A stretch of 6,230 nt of DNA from CABMGU01 sp035292785 (GTDB lineage Archaea > Nanobdellota > Nanobdellia > Woesearchaeales > ARS49). Both the position numbers and the translations under genes were made by a program. The stretch lies in NCBI GenBank assembly GCA_035292785.1, contig DATDPK010000011.1, positions 1 to 6,230 of the forward strand. The letters are read 5' to 3'. How positions within the stretch are numbered: position 1 is the stretch's first letter; each line of letters opens with the position of its first letter. The notes beneath the pieces were generated by a model. It saw only the letters and a program-made list of their open reading frames with translations, searched no databases and was not told where the DNA came from. Below, piece by piece: positions 1 to 6,208 of this stretch.

Positions 1-914
1 ACCTCACCCACATTCAGGTAAGGAGCAAGAGGAGTAAACTTGCGCATAAAATGCTCGTCGTACTGGACGTTTGTAATTTCACGCATCTTCTTCAAAACAG
101 TAGGAAAAGTACACTCGTAAACAGAAGCCTTGCCCTGAGTAAACCAAGCAGCACGCTCCTGCCCCTGGCCCATATCAAGAACTTTAATGTTCAATTCCTG
201 CAAGCCAGAAGGAGTAATCTCATACTGCATATAGACTTGGTTTGAAATTTCCAAGCCACGACTGAAAAACTCCATACAAGGACCAAGATTGCCGCCACCA
301 GACCAAACATCCTCGTGAATGGTCAATTCATCGAATGGAACTCCCATACCCTCGTGAAGCCAAGTCAAATGATCGCTCATATACTTCTCAACATTGTAAT
401 CCTTAGGCGGGAAAAAACCAGTCTCGCCCATCATAACAAAAGCAACATAATGCCCAGTAATGCCGACATTGTCGATGTCAGGAAATCTAAGGCACATCTG
501 AGGAATGACTAATGGGTTAGCAGGAGGAGCGATTTCTCCTGATACAACAAACGGCTGGAAAGCAGCAATAGAAGCAATAGTGAAATCAGTTGTAGGATTC
601 CAACGCGCAACAACAGGATAACGAGCAACAGGGGTATAGCCAAGCTTTTTGTGAATTTTAGCGAATTCCTCCCAGACCTGAATGTAATCCAACTTCTTCT
701 TAGCAGGAGAGTCTCCTATGAATCTAAAACCGCCAGAACAAGCAGGATCACCGCAAACATCAGCCTCGTGAGCAAGACACCAGAAAAAACGAGTGCACTT
801 GGAGCACTGATGGCGAACAAAACCCTTTTCCTTCAAAATATTAACTGGGAAAAAACGCTCTGGATTAGTGCTTGCCTTAAAGCGCACATCCTCCTTAATT
901 TGAGCTTCGTTCAT
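1..914 (-). CDS. alaS: Alanyl-tRNA synthetase, archaeal type (N-terminal 304 residues; 3' part beyond the window)
   Basis: Class II synthetase that activates alanine with ATP and loads it on tRNA-Ala in the cytoplasm. The frame runs from an ATG at 912-914 to the window edge without a stop, giving 304 of the roughly 900 residues usual for the family. Seen: an archaeal-type N-terminal Cys4 cluster (C37, C40, C54, C59, in QCSKC and CGDPAC); RYPVVARW at 98-105; PPANPL at 130-135; motif 2 at about 140-167 (R143, DIDNVG at 146-151, then the GHYVAF stretch); WSGGGNLGP at 204-212; and motif 3 as GQGQER at 249-254. Motif 3 is odd, since the family usually has a hydrophobic residue where the second Gln sits (GxGLER). 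The editing and C-Ala domains would lie outside the window. A BRE/TATA-like element just upstream suggests a leaderless mRNA. Arg codons are mostly CGT/CGC (10 of 12), unlike infB. Identity is firm. Confidence 0.95.
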   Translation of the reverse strand, partial: MNEAQIKEDVRFKASTNPERFFPVNILKEKGFVRHQCSKCTRFFWCLAHEADVCGDPACSGGFRFIGDSPAKKKLDYIQVWEEFAKIHKKLGYTPVARYPVVARWNPTTDFTIASIAAFQPFVVSGEIAPPANPLVIPQMCLRFPDIDNVGITGHYVAFVMMGETGFFPPKDYNVEKYMSDHLTWLHEGMGVPFDELTIHEDVWSGGGNLGPCMEFFSRGLEISNQVYMQYEITPSGLQELNIKVLDMGQGQERAAWFTQGKASVYECTFPTVLKKMREITNVQYDEHFMRKFTPLAPYLNVGE

Positions 915-936
915 GATTAAAATAGAATTTAAGCTG

Positions 937-945
937 TTTAAAAAG
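937..945 (-). promoter_or_regulatory. TATA box of alaS (leaderless promoter)
   Basis: On the minus strand this reads CTTTTTAAA. Its centre is about 27 bases upstream of the A of the alaS ATG at 914, the distance at which archaeal transcription starts, so the mRNA should begin at or next to the start codon. No Shine-Dalgarno sequence precedes the ATG, in agreement with a leaderless transcript. Inferred from spacing and composition only. Confidence 0.6.
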
Positions 946-954
946 ATATCTGTT

Positions 955-990
955 AAAGAATTAATAAAAGATTAGAAGAAAAATAAAAAA
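955..990 (-). terminator. U-rich archaeal-type terminator after the DGR-like gene
   Basis: Directly after the TAA at 991-993 the minus strand carries several T runs (TTTTTTATTTTTC and further T tracts) with no convincing stem-loop. Archaeal RNA polymerase terminates at such U-tracts without a hairpin. The element separates this gene from alaS, which has its own promoter. Confidence 0.45.
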
Positions 991-1818
991 TTACTTTACC
1001 CTTGCGATGGCTTCCCTGGAAACAGGAACGTATATCGTGCCATTGTAATCAAAAGCAACACCTTCTTTTAATGCTTGTAAGATGTTTGGTTCAAGACCTC
1101 TCAGTTCCTGTGGAATTCGGGCGTACGACGTAACACCACAAACCTGGCCGTGGCCGGCGGCGCTGTTAAAGATATGGTTGCCACCGAGGGCAGACCCACT
1201 ATTAAGACCGTAGACCCACAAGGCCCGACCGAAGGGTTTTGGCTGTTCTCGAGCAGTCTCTTCATCAAAAACCTGATGTCCAACGCTCTTTATGCCTTGT
1301 TCTGCAAGGAATATGCCATAAGGAGCTGCCTGTTGACGGAAGTGGAAACGTGTTGGAGCGTAATCCTCAAAAGCAGTTGTTGGAACGCTACTTCTGTACG
1401 CAGTTCTTGGAAGCAATAGCACGCCACTTTTAATCGCTTTTTCTGGATCTATCTCAGCACGCTCTCTAAGCGCCTTCTGAGTTCTCTCATCAAGATAAAA
1501 TTCCTTTGCACTTTTATGGGCGTATGTTGCCTTTCTTGGCTGTTTGAGAATTGGATTAAATTCCCTTGAAGCAATCAAAATTTCTCCATTTGGGTAGTAA
1601 TTGTAATTTTCTGCCGTCCAGAATCCATTAGTGCAAAGTTCGCTATTGAGCCAACTGCCTTGAACCTTTGCGTCCAAAACACGAGCTTCAGCAAGCTCCT
1701 CTGTTGTAGCGAGTGGAACTTGCTTTTCTGCAAGACACGCAACTGCCTTATCAAAATTATCACCTACAGAAAGCACTTCAAAAACTTTTTTTCCATCCGA
1801 AATTATACGTTTTGACAT
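991..1818 (-). CDS. Protein of unknown function, candidate target protein of a diversity-generating retroelement
   Basis: A 275-residue protein that I cannot assign to a named family. It has no signal peptide or membrane segment, so it is probably made as a soluble protein. Residues 1-60 are mixed alpha/beta, followed by aromatic-rich GFWTAENYNYYPNGE at 65-79. A charged helical stretch lies at about 102-130, then KSGVLLLPRTAYR at 130-142 and an APYGIFLAEQGI segment at 165-176. KPFGRALW at 194-201 leads into a Gly/Asn/Ser/Ala/His-rich stretch at 202-229 ending QVCGV. This last part resembles the ligand-binding segment of C-type-lectin-fold DGR targets, where a conserved scaffold of L, S, A, G and F is interspersed with hypervariable residues. 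About 46 residues follow it, whereas many DGR targets end at the variable region. The gene lies 33 bases after the surface-protein gene, with its own TATA-like element, and upstream of alaS. The coding call is strong; the DGR link is inference. Confidence 0.85.
   Translation of the reverse strand: MSKRIISDGKKVFEVLSVGDNFDKAVACLAEKQVPLATTEELAEARVLDAKVQGSWLNSELCTNGFWTAENYNYYPNGEILIASREFNPILKQPRKATYAHKSAKEFYLDERTQKALRERAEIDPEKAIKSGVLLLPRTAYRSSVPTTAFEDYAPTRFHFRQQAAPYGIFLAEQGIKSVGHQVFDEETAREQPKPFGRALWVYGLNSGSALGGNHIFNSAAGHGQVCGVTSYARIPQELRGLEPNILQALKEGVAFDYNGTIYVPVSREAIARVK
1132..1218 (-). other. Candidate DGR variable region (VR) inside the unknown protein gene
   Basis: Codons 201-229 of the 991-1818 gene. 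By hand count 26 of 29 codons end in C or T, 14 of them in C, including GTC, TAC, CTC, GGC, AAC, ATC, AGC, GCC and CAC. That is what remains when the two adenines of AAC/AAT template codons are randomised by adenine-directed mutagenesis. GC is about 57% here, higher than in the rest of the gene. Residues such as the L, S, A, G and F of the L-x3-SA-x-G pattern could be fixed scaffold. A GC-rich run at about 1118-1134, just 3' in the coding sense, could serve as the initiation-of-mutagenic-homing site. No matching template repeat is in the window. Confidence 0.55.
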
Positions 1819-1840
1819 TGTAAAGATAAAAGATAAACAA

Positions 1841-1850
1841 GAATAAAAAA
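1841..1850 (-). promoter_or_regulatory. TATA-like element of the DGR-like gene, overlapping a U-rich terminator
   Basis: In the 33-base gap between two minus-strand genes the minus strand reads TTTTTTATTC, with its centre about 27 bases before the ATG at 1818. This fits a leaderless promoter. The same gap (1819-1850) is T-rich in the transcribed sense and may also terminate the upstream surface-protein transcript, so the two roles cannot be told apart by eye. Confidence 0.45.
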
Positions 1851-1851
1851 C

Positions 1852-2808
1852 TTACTCCTCACGCATTCGTGAGAAGCCGATTATCAAGCCAACAACAACG
1901 AGCAGTGCGACCAAGACAAGCAAGATTATCTCCAAAGCAGAGCGAATCTTACCTGAGCTTTGTTCAACTGGCATTGCGGTGTTGTTTGCCACTGGCTGAA
2001 CAACAACTACCGGAGCTGGTTCTGGCTTGCAAGCAGGGTTTTCAAGAACATTAACTGTTCCTGTGCCGCTGACTTTGTCGTGGCCTTCGTTGAACCAGAC
2101 ATCAAACTTGATTTCGTGCTGGCCTGGCTCTGCGCACTTTGGCAGCTTGATGAACAATTCTTCTGTTTCTTCCTCTTCATCCGCTTCAACTTCCTCTATG
2201 TATTCAGAAGCTGAAACAGCCAAAGAAGGAATGCTTACAACGACTTTAACATCGTCTTCATCATTCTGGCCCTGGTTTTCAACACGAACAGTTACAAGCA
2301 AAGCATTGCCTGCCTGTACAGTGTTTCCTGGGCTCAAAGTAACGTCTTCAATCTTAACTGAGTGGCGAGCTGTGCTGACACTCAAGTCGTAAGTGTAACT
2401 TCTTGACACGCCGTTTCTGTCGCTGATGTCGATTCTCAACTTGTAATCATCAACATCAACGTCTTCAGGCAATGCCAACTTCATCTTTTTGACATAAGTA
2501 ACGTTTGCGTCAAAGTCAAAAGGACCAATTCTTGAACTGATTGAGTTAACATCATTGAATTCGTAACCAGAAATGAAAGCACGGATCTCAACATCTTCTG
2601 CATCGGATACAGAAAGCAAGTCCAATTTTAATGTGAATTCGTCGTTTCTTTCAAGGTCAAGCTTGTTGACAGCCGACCCATCAATTCTTGTGTTGTCGAT
2701 TTCTGCCCTTACAACGCTAACAGGCACAGTCTGTGCTGATGCGAAAGTTGCAAGAGATAAAACCATTACCAAAACACTGAATAATCCGAGTGCAATTTTT
2801 GCTTTCAT
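1852..2808 (-). CDS. Exported, membrane-anchored beta-sandwich surface protein (COG1361/CARDB-like, S-layer-type)
   Basis: A 318-residue cell-surface protein. Residues 1-25 form a classical signal peptide: K2 and K4, a hydrophobic core, and an ASA cleavage motif before Q26. Residues 27-145 are a beta-rich domain with many Asp/Glu (for example DLERNDEFTLKL at 51-62). Residues 147-256 look like a CARDB/Ig-like domain of the kind found in archaeal COG1361 S-layer-related proteins (SPGNTVQAGN at 159-168, VRVENQGQNDEDDV at 174-187). An acidic patch, EADEEEETEE, lies at 208-217. C225 and C260 could form a disulfide. A Pro/Val linker (261-287) precedes a single C-terminal transmembrane helix (291-312) and a short basic/acidic tail, giving an outside domain anchored in the membrane. 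Two N-glycosylation sequons are visible (N102 and N275). It is transcribed from a strong BRE/TATA in the divergent region. Exact role, structural S-layer or accessory, is unknown. Confidence 0.85.
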   Translation of the reverse strand: MKAKIALGLFSVLVMVLSLATFASAQTVPVSVVRAEIDNTRIDGSAVNKLDLERNDEFTLKLDLLSVSDAEDVEIRAFISGYEFNDVNSISSRIGPFDFDANVTYVKKMKLALPEDVDVDDYKLRIDISDRNGVSRSYTYDLSVSTARHSVKIEDVTLSPGNTVQAGNALLVTVRVENQGQNDEDDVKVVVSIPSLAVSASEYIEEVEADEEEETEELFIKLPKCAEPGQHEIKFDVWFNEGHDKVSGTGTVNVLENPACKPEPAPVVVVQPVANNTAMPVEQSSGKIRSALEIILLVLVALLVVVGLIIGFSRMREE

Positions 2809-2852
2809 TTTATTATTGTCCCCCCGACACTGTAATCGAGCATTTTTAACTT

Positions 2853-2932
2853 GTTACCACTCACAAAGTATAACCTATATTTAAAGGTTTCGTCTTTTTA
2901 GTATTGGCAAGTAACAAATAAGCGTTACCACT
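2853..2932. repeat. Nine-base direct repeat flanking the surface-protein promoter
   Basis: GTTACCACT occurs at 2853-2861 and again at 2924-2932 (AGTGGTAAC on the minus strand). One copy covers the expected transcription start of the minus-strand surface-protein gene; the other lies upstream of its BRE and about 30 bases before the infB TATA box. An inverted GTAAC at 2911-2915 faces the second copy. Such paired sites could be operators, but nine bases is short enough for chance. Confidence 0.35.
2878..2892 (-). promoter_or_regulatory. BRE/TATA promoter of the surface-protein gene
   Basis: The minus strand reads CGAAACC (BRE, 2892-2886) followed by TTTAAATA (TATA, 2885-2878), close to the archaeal consensus and the best promoter match in the window. 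The predicted start is near 2855, leaving a 5' leader of roughly 47 bases. That makes this the one gene here that is not leaderless. A six-G run at 2825-2820, 11 bases before the ATG, may act as a weak ribosome-binding site. A strong promoter suits an abundant surface protein. Confidence 0.75.
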
Positions 2933-2954
2933 ATGCAATATTATTCTATAGGGC

Positions 2955-2969
2955 ACAAAGGTTTTTAAG
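2955..2969 (+). promoter_or_regulatory. BRE/TATA promoter of infB (leaderless)
   Basis: ACAAAGG followed by TTTTTAAG (TATA at 2962-2969). The TATA centre is about 26 bases upstream of the ATG at 2992, so transcription should start at or beside the start codon. No Shine-Dalgarno sequence precedes the ATG. Confidence 0.7.
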
Positions 2970-2991
2970 AGCATAACTGCGCCAGAACTAT

Positions 2992-4740
2992 ATGATAAGA
3001 CAGCCAATAGTGGCGGTAATGGGCCACGTGGACCATGGAAAAACATCGCTTTTGGACAAGATAAGAGGAACAGCGATAGCTGCAAGGGAAGCAGGCGGCA
3101 TCACGCAGGCAATAGGGGCAAGCATCATACCGCTGGCAACAATAAAAAAAATATGCGGGCAGCTGCTTGAACAGCTCAAGATTAAGGTAACAATACCCGG
3201 GCTACTAATAATAGACACACCAGGACACGCAGCATTTGTAAACTTGAGAAAAAGAGGGGGCAATCTTGCAGACATTGCAATATTAGTTGTAGACCTAAAT
3301 GAAGGAGTAATGCCCCAGACAAAAGAAAGCATAGAGATACTGAAACAATACAAAACTCCATTTATCATAGCAGTAAACAAGATAGACCTGATAGAAGGAT
3401 GGAAACAAAAGCCAGGAACACTAGTACAAAACATTGCCGCACAAAGCCCGGAGACACAGCGCAAATTTGAAACAAAACTGTACGAAGTTGTAGGCCAGAT
3501 ATTTGAACTGGGCATTCAGGCAGACAGGTTTGACAGGGTGAGCGACTACACCAAACAAGCAGCAGTAGTGCCTGTCAGCTCGAAAACAGGAGAAGGAGTG
3601 CCAGAACTCCTAATGATGCTCACAGGACTGGCGCAAAGATATCTTGAACAAAAATTGGAAGTTCAAAAAGAAGGGCCGGCAAAAGGAACAATACTGGAAG
3701 TAAAAGAGCAAAAAGGACTGGGAACAACACTTGACGTGATAATTTATGACGGAAGCTTAAAGGTAAATGACCAAATTCTGATTGCAGGACTCGACAAGCC
3801 AATACAGGCAAAAGTAAAAGCGCTATTCCAGCCAGACGAGCTTGCAGAAATGCGTGAGAAAAAAGCAAAATTCAAACCAGTAAAAGAGGTAATGGCCGCA
3901 ACAGGAGTAAGAATAGTAGCGCCGGGAGCGGAAACAGCGGTTGCAGGAATGCCGATAATGAGCGCAGTGGGAGATGTTGAAAAAATAAAAGAAGAACTGC
4001 AAAGAGAAATACACGAAGTGCTCATAGAGACTGACAAGGATGGAATAATAATCAAGGCAGATGCTTTAGGAAGCGTGGAAGCACTAATGACATTGCTACG
4101 GGAAAAAGGAATACCAATAAGAAAAAGCAGCATAGGACCAATAACAAAAAAAGACATCTCAGACGCAGAAGCAATGATGACAACAGACCCATTGCACGGA
4201 GTCATACTCGGATTCAACATACCAAAGCCAGAATTTTCAACAAACGCACACGTGATTGTAAACGACGTTATTTACAGACTAATAGAGGATTACGAAGCGT
4301 GGAAAGTAGTGCAGAAAAAGCAGATTGAAATATCAAAACTGGATACGCTTGTAAGACCTTGCAAGATAGAAATACTGCGCGGCTACATCTTCAGGCAAAG
4401 CAACCCTGCAATAGCAGGAGCAGAAGTCCTTGCAGGAGTGCTAAAATCAAATACCCCCTTAATGAACAAAGAAGGAAAAGAAATAACACTTGTAAAAGGA
4501 ATACAACAAGAACAAGAAAACGTTGAAAGAGCAGTAAAAGGAAAACAAATAGCAGTAAGCATGCCGGGAATAACAATAGGAAGACAAGTAAACGAAGGAG
4601 ACCAATTATACAGCGCAATACCAGAAGAACACTTCAGACAATACAAAGAATACAAGGAACATTTGGCAGAAGACGAGAAGAACTTATTGAAAGAAATAGC
4701 AGAAATAATGAGAAGAAAGAATCCGATGTGGGGAATATAA
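2992..4740 (+). CDS. infB: Archaeal translation initiation factor aIF5B (IF2/eIF5B family GTPase)
   Basis: GTPase that promotes ribosomal subunit joining and stabilises initiator tRNA on the ribosome. The 582 residues match the usual archaeal length of about 600, without the long N-terminal extensions of eIF5B. All GTPase motifs are present: G1 GHVDHGKT at 11-18, G2 GGITQAIGA at 35-43 (T38), G3 DTPGH at 75-79 with H79 as the catalytic His, G4 NKID at 129-132, and G5 SSK at 196-198 (more often SAK). Beta-barrel domain II follows from about 228, then the alpha/beta/alpha domain III and a C-terminal tRNA-binding barrel, ending NPMWGI. No intein interrupts the G domain, although some archaeal homologues carry one. 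The start at 2992 is supported by the leaderless promoter. The stop TAA at 4738-4740 overlaps the ATG of the next gene, so the two are co-transcribed and probably translationally coupled. Codons favour A in the third position, and 19 of 23 Arg codons are AGA/AGG. Confidence 0.97.
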   Translation: MIRQPIVAVMGHVDHGKTSLLDKIRGTAIAAREAGGITQAIGASIIPLATIKKICGQLLEQLKIKVTIPGLLIIDTPGHAAFVNLRKRGGNLADIAILVVDLNEGVMPQTKESIEILKQYKTPFIIAVNKIDLIEGWKQKPGTLVQNIAAQSPETQRKFETKLYEVVGQIFELGIQADRFDRVSDYTKQAAVVPVSSKTGEGVPELLMMLTGLAQRYLEQKLEVQKEGPAKGTILEVKEQKGLGTTLDVIIYDGSLKVNDQILIAGLDKPIQAKVKALFQPDELAEMREKKAKFKPVKEVMAATGVRIVAPGAETAVAGMPIMSAVGDVEKIKEELQREIHEVLIETDKDGIIIKADALGSVEALMTLLREKGIPIRKSSIGPITKKDISDAEAMMTTDPLHGVILGFNIPKPEFSTNAHVIVNDVIYRLIEDYEAWKVVQKKQIEISKLDTLVRPCKIEILRGYIFRQSNPAIAGAEVLAGVLKSNTPLMNKEGKEITLVKGIQQEQENVERAVKGKQIAVSMPGITIGRQVNEGDQLYSAIPEEHFRQYKEYKEHLAEDEKNLLKEIAEIMRRKNPMWGI

Positions 4741-5201
4741 TGAAAGATAATTACAAATTTATACCAAGCAGAGAATTAAAAGAACTCTTCAAACTAATTG
4801 ACAAGCAGTATGGAAAAGTGCCTGAGCTCTTTGACGACCTGGCATTCGTAAAAGGAAAAGACAAGATATATGCTGTAACAAGAGATTTAGACAAGATAGA
4901 GCTCAAGAAAATAAGAATAAACAGCATAGGATTGTACATAGCAGAAGTCAAGAACGAACAACTAAGACTGAGCATAGAAGGAGCGCAGCTGATAGGGCCA
5001 AGCGCTGTGAAAAATATATGTGAATTGGATGAAGAACAAATGAAAAAATGGTTCAAAGGAGAAGACCTTAAAGTTGAAAAAGAGTACGAAGGATTTACGA
5101 TATTGAAATACGGCAAAGACTACATCGGCTCAGGCAAGTACAAAGAAGGATTCATACTGAACTTTGTGCCAAAAGCGAGAAGACTTCTAGAAGTGCATTA
5201 G
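4740..5201 (+). CDS. Small PUA-domain RNA-binding protein, Nip7-like
   Basis: A 153-residue protein probably acting in ribosome biogenesis or RNA modification by binding structured rRNA or tRNA. The N-terminal part (about 1-72) has the KIYAVTRDL pattern followed by a GLYIAEV strand at 64-70, like the Nip7 N-terminal domain. The C-terminal PUA-like part (about 76-150) shows LRLSIEGAQLIGPSA at 75-89, the MKKWFKGEDL stretch at 101-110, a GFTILKYGKDYIGSGK run at 118-133 and a basic end, NFVPKARRL. The same C-terminal signature also occurs after NOL1/NOP2/Sun-type RNA methyltransferase domains, so the family could be that stand-alone version instead of Nip7 (COG1374). I chose ATG 4740, which overlaps the infB stop as TAATG. 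An in-frame ATG at 4728 would add four residues but overlaps infB more. Operon partner of infB, ending 74 bases before the kinase ATG. Confidence 0.8.
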   Translation: MKDNYKFIPSRELKELFKLIDKQYGKVPELFDDLAFVKGKDKIYAVTRDLDKIELKKIRINSIGLYIAEVKNEQLRLSIEGAQLIGPSAVKNICELDEEQMKKWFKGEDLKVEKEYEGFTILKYGKDYIGSGKYKEGFILNFVPKARRLLEVH

Positions 5202-5214
5202 AAAGGTATAAAAA
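5201..5214 (+). promoter_or_regulatory. Second, upstream BRE/TATA-like element in the kinase leader region
   Basis: GAAAGG followed by TATAAAAA (5207-5214) begins at the last base of the Nip7-like stop codon. Its centre is about 25 bases before an ATG at 5232 that opens an 11-codon frame ending in TAG at 5265-5267. It could be an additional start site for the kinase transcript, giving a short leader. A weak GAGC/GCTC stem lies just after it (5216-5230). Confidence 0.4.
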
Positions 5215-5247
5215 GGAGCGGCAGAAGCTCAATGTTAAAGATTATAA

Positions 5248-5257
5248 TTTATATAAA
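5248..5257 (+). promoter_or_regulatory. TATA box of the kinase gene (leaderless)
   Basis: TTTATATAAA, an excellent archaeal TATA box, has its centre about 23-24 bases upstream of the ATG at 5276, which points to a leaderless mRNA. An in-frame GTG at 5267 lies only about 15 bases from the TATA centre, inside the region before transcription should start, so this element favours ATG 5276 as the start. Confidence 0.6.
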
Positions 5258-5275
5258 ATATAAATAGTGAAGACA

Positions 5276-6208
5276 ATGACGGTAACAGAAAACTTCAGAG
5301 CAGAGATAGGGCCCTACACAGTAGACAGAAAATACTCAGGAAAACCGGTTTACTTTGGAAGACACAGAGAAACAGGCAGAGAAGTAGTAATCAAAGAAAG
5401 CAGAATATCTCTCATTAAAAATACAGACGTGGGCAAATTACTTCTAACATACGAAGCAGAATTACTCACAATGCTGGACCACCCGCAAATCTGCAGAATT
5501 GAAAGAATGCTCGCTCACAACGGAAAATTCTACCTGGTAACACCCCGCGCAGGAACAGAAGACTTCGGGCAATTTGCAGAAGGCAACACACAAATAGGCA
5601 GACATACAATAGTTCTTGAAGATATTGCAAGAGCACTCGTACACTGCCACGAAAGAGAAATAGCCCATCTTGATGTAAAAGAAGACAACATAACCGTCGA
5701 TAATGGGCGCGGAGTACTCATTGACTTTGGCGCGGCAAGAAAAATAGGAGAAAGCCACCCAACAATATACAACTCGCTTATCTTAACACCATCCGCGGCA
5801 GCACCTGAACGGCTTAAAGGAGGTTTCACAACACTCTCAGACACCTTCTCATTCGCATTAATGCTGTTCAGAACTTTCACAGGAAGAGATCCATTTGAGA
5901 TAAACGATGATGATTTCCTTGATTACGGAAGCCCAAGATATGAACGAAGAGAATTGGACGCCAGCAGATTAGGAAAACTGGTGCTTGCAGGACTTGAAAT
6001 AACTCCTGAAAGAAGACCAACAATGAGAGAAATGGCTGACGCGATCAGAGAGCTAAATTCCAAATGGCATCGCCAACCCAATGGACAGACTTCAGAACAC
6101 GGCCCTGCTTCATCCCAAATATCTCCTCCCCAGAAAAAAGCGCTCTTGCGATGCACAACGGCTTCTTATGATTCTGGTCAACGACCACTACAAGCTCGTC
6201 TTTCTTAA
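5276..6208 (+). CDS. Hanks-type (eukaryotic-like) Ser/Thr protein kinase
   Basis: Phosphorylates proteins on Ser/Thr using ATP; no membrane segment or sensor domain is visible, so it is cytoplasmic with unknown targets. Residue numbers here count from an alternative GTG at 5267 (subtract 3 for the ATG at 5276). Seen: catalytic Lys K43 (VVIK), alpha-C Glu E63, catalytic loop HLDVKEDN at 134-141 with D136 and N141, DFG at 153-155, APE at 179-181, alpha-F Asp D192, TGRDPF at 205-210, and the subdomain XI Arg in PERRPT at 247-252. All catalytic residues are present, so it should be active. The Gly-rich loop is degenerate (SGKPVYFG at 24-31 in place of GxGxxG). The kinase fold ends near residue 266. 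The last 46 residues (268-313) lie opposite the PUA gene and use CGC/CGA/CGT for Arg, while the body uses mainly AGA, so this tail is suspect. It is not of RIO or Bud32 type. The start is uncertain. Confidence 0.9.
   Translation: MTVTENFRAEIGPYTVDRKYSGKPVYFGRHRETGREVVIKESRISLIKNTDVGKLLLTYEAELLTMLDHPQICRIERMLAHNGKFYLVTPRAGTEDFGQFAEGNTQIGRHTIVLEDIARALVHCHEREIAHLDVKEDNITVDNGRGVLIDFGAARKIGESHPTIYNSLILTPSAAAPERLKGGFTTLSDTFSFALMLFRTFTGRDPFEINDDDFLDYGSPRYERRELDASRLGKLVLAGLEITPERRPTMREMADAIRELNSKWHRQPNGQTSEHGPASSQISPPQKKALLRCTTASYDSGQRPLQARLS

Noticed and set aside
51..920. Three plus-strand open frames of 64-89 codons opposite alaS
   Set aside because: They lie antisense to a clearly conserved alanyl-tRNA synthetase, have no recognisable family features, and show no promoter of their own.
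915..990. Template repeat for the candidate DGR in an intergenic gap
   Set aside because: This gap and those at 1819-1851, 2809-2991 and 5202-5275 contain no stretch resembling 1132-1218 with adenines in place of the variable bases.
4728..4739. ATG at 4728 as the start of the Nip7-like protein
   Set aside because: It would overlap infB by 13 bases and add only MGNI; the ATG at 4740 gives the compact TAATG overlap common in coupled archaeal genes.
2992..4740. Intein in the aIF5B GTPase domain
   Set aside because: The GTPase motifs are contiguous at normal spacing and the protein has the usual length, so there is no insertion.
5216..5230. GAGC/GCTC hairpin as an intrinsic terminator of the infB operon
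   Set aside because: The stem has only four pairs and no T-tract follows; the sequence after it is the kinase promoter.
5267..5269. GTG at 5267 as the kinase start
   Set aside because: It lies only about 15 bases from the TATA centre, too close for a transcript from that box to include it; ATG 5276 fits better. Not excluded if the upstream promoter is used.
5923..6156. A 77-codon minus-strand frame with an ATG at 6156
   Set aside because: It is in a different frame from the PUA sequence that covers the same DNA, and its left half lies antisense to the kinase domain; its residues match no family.
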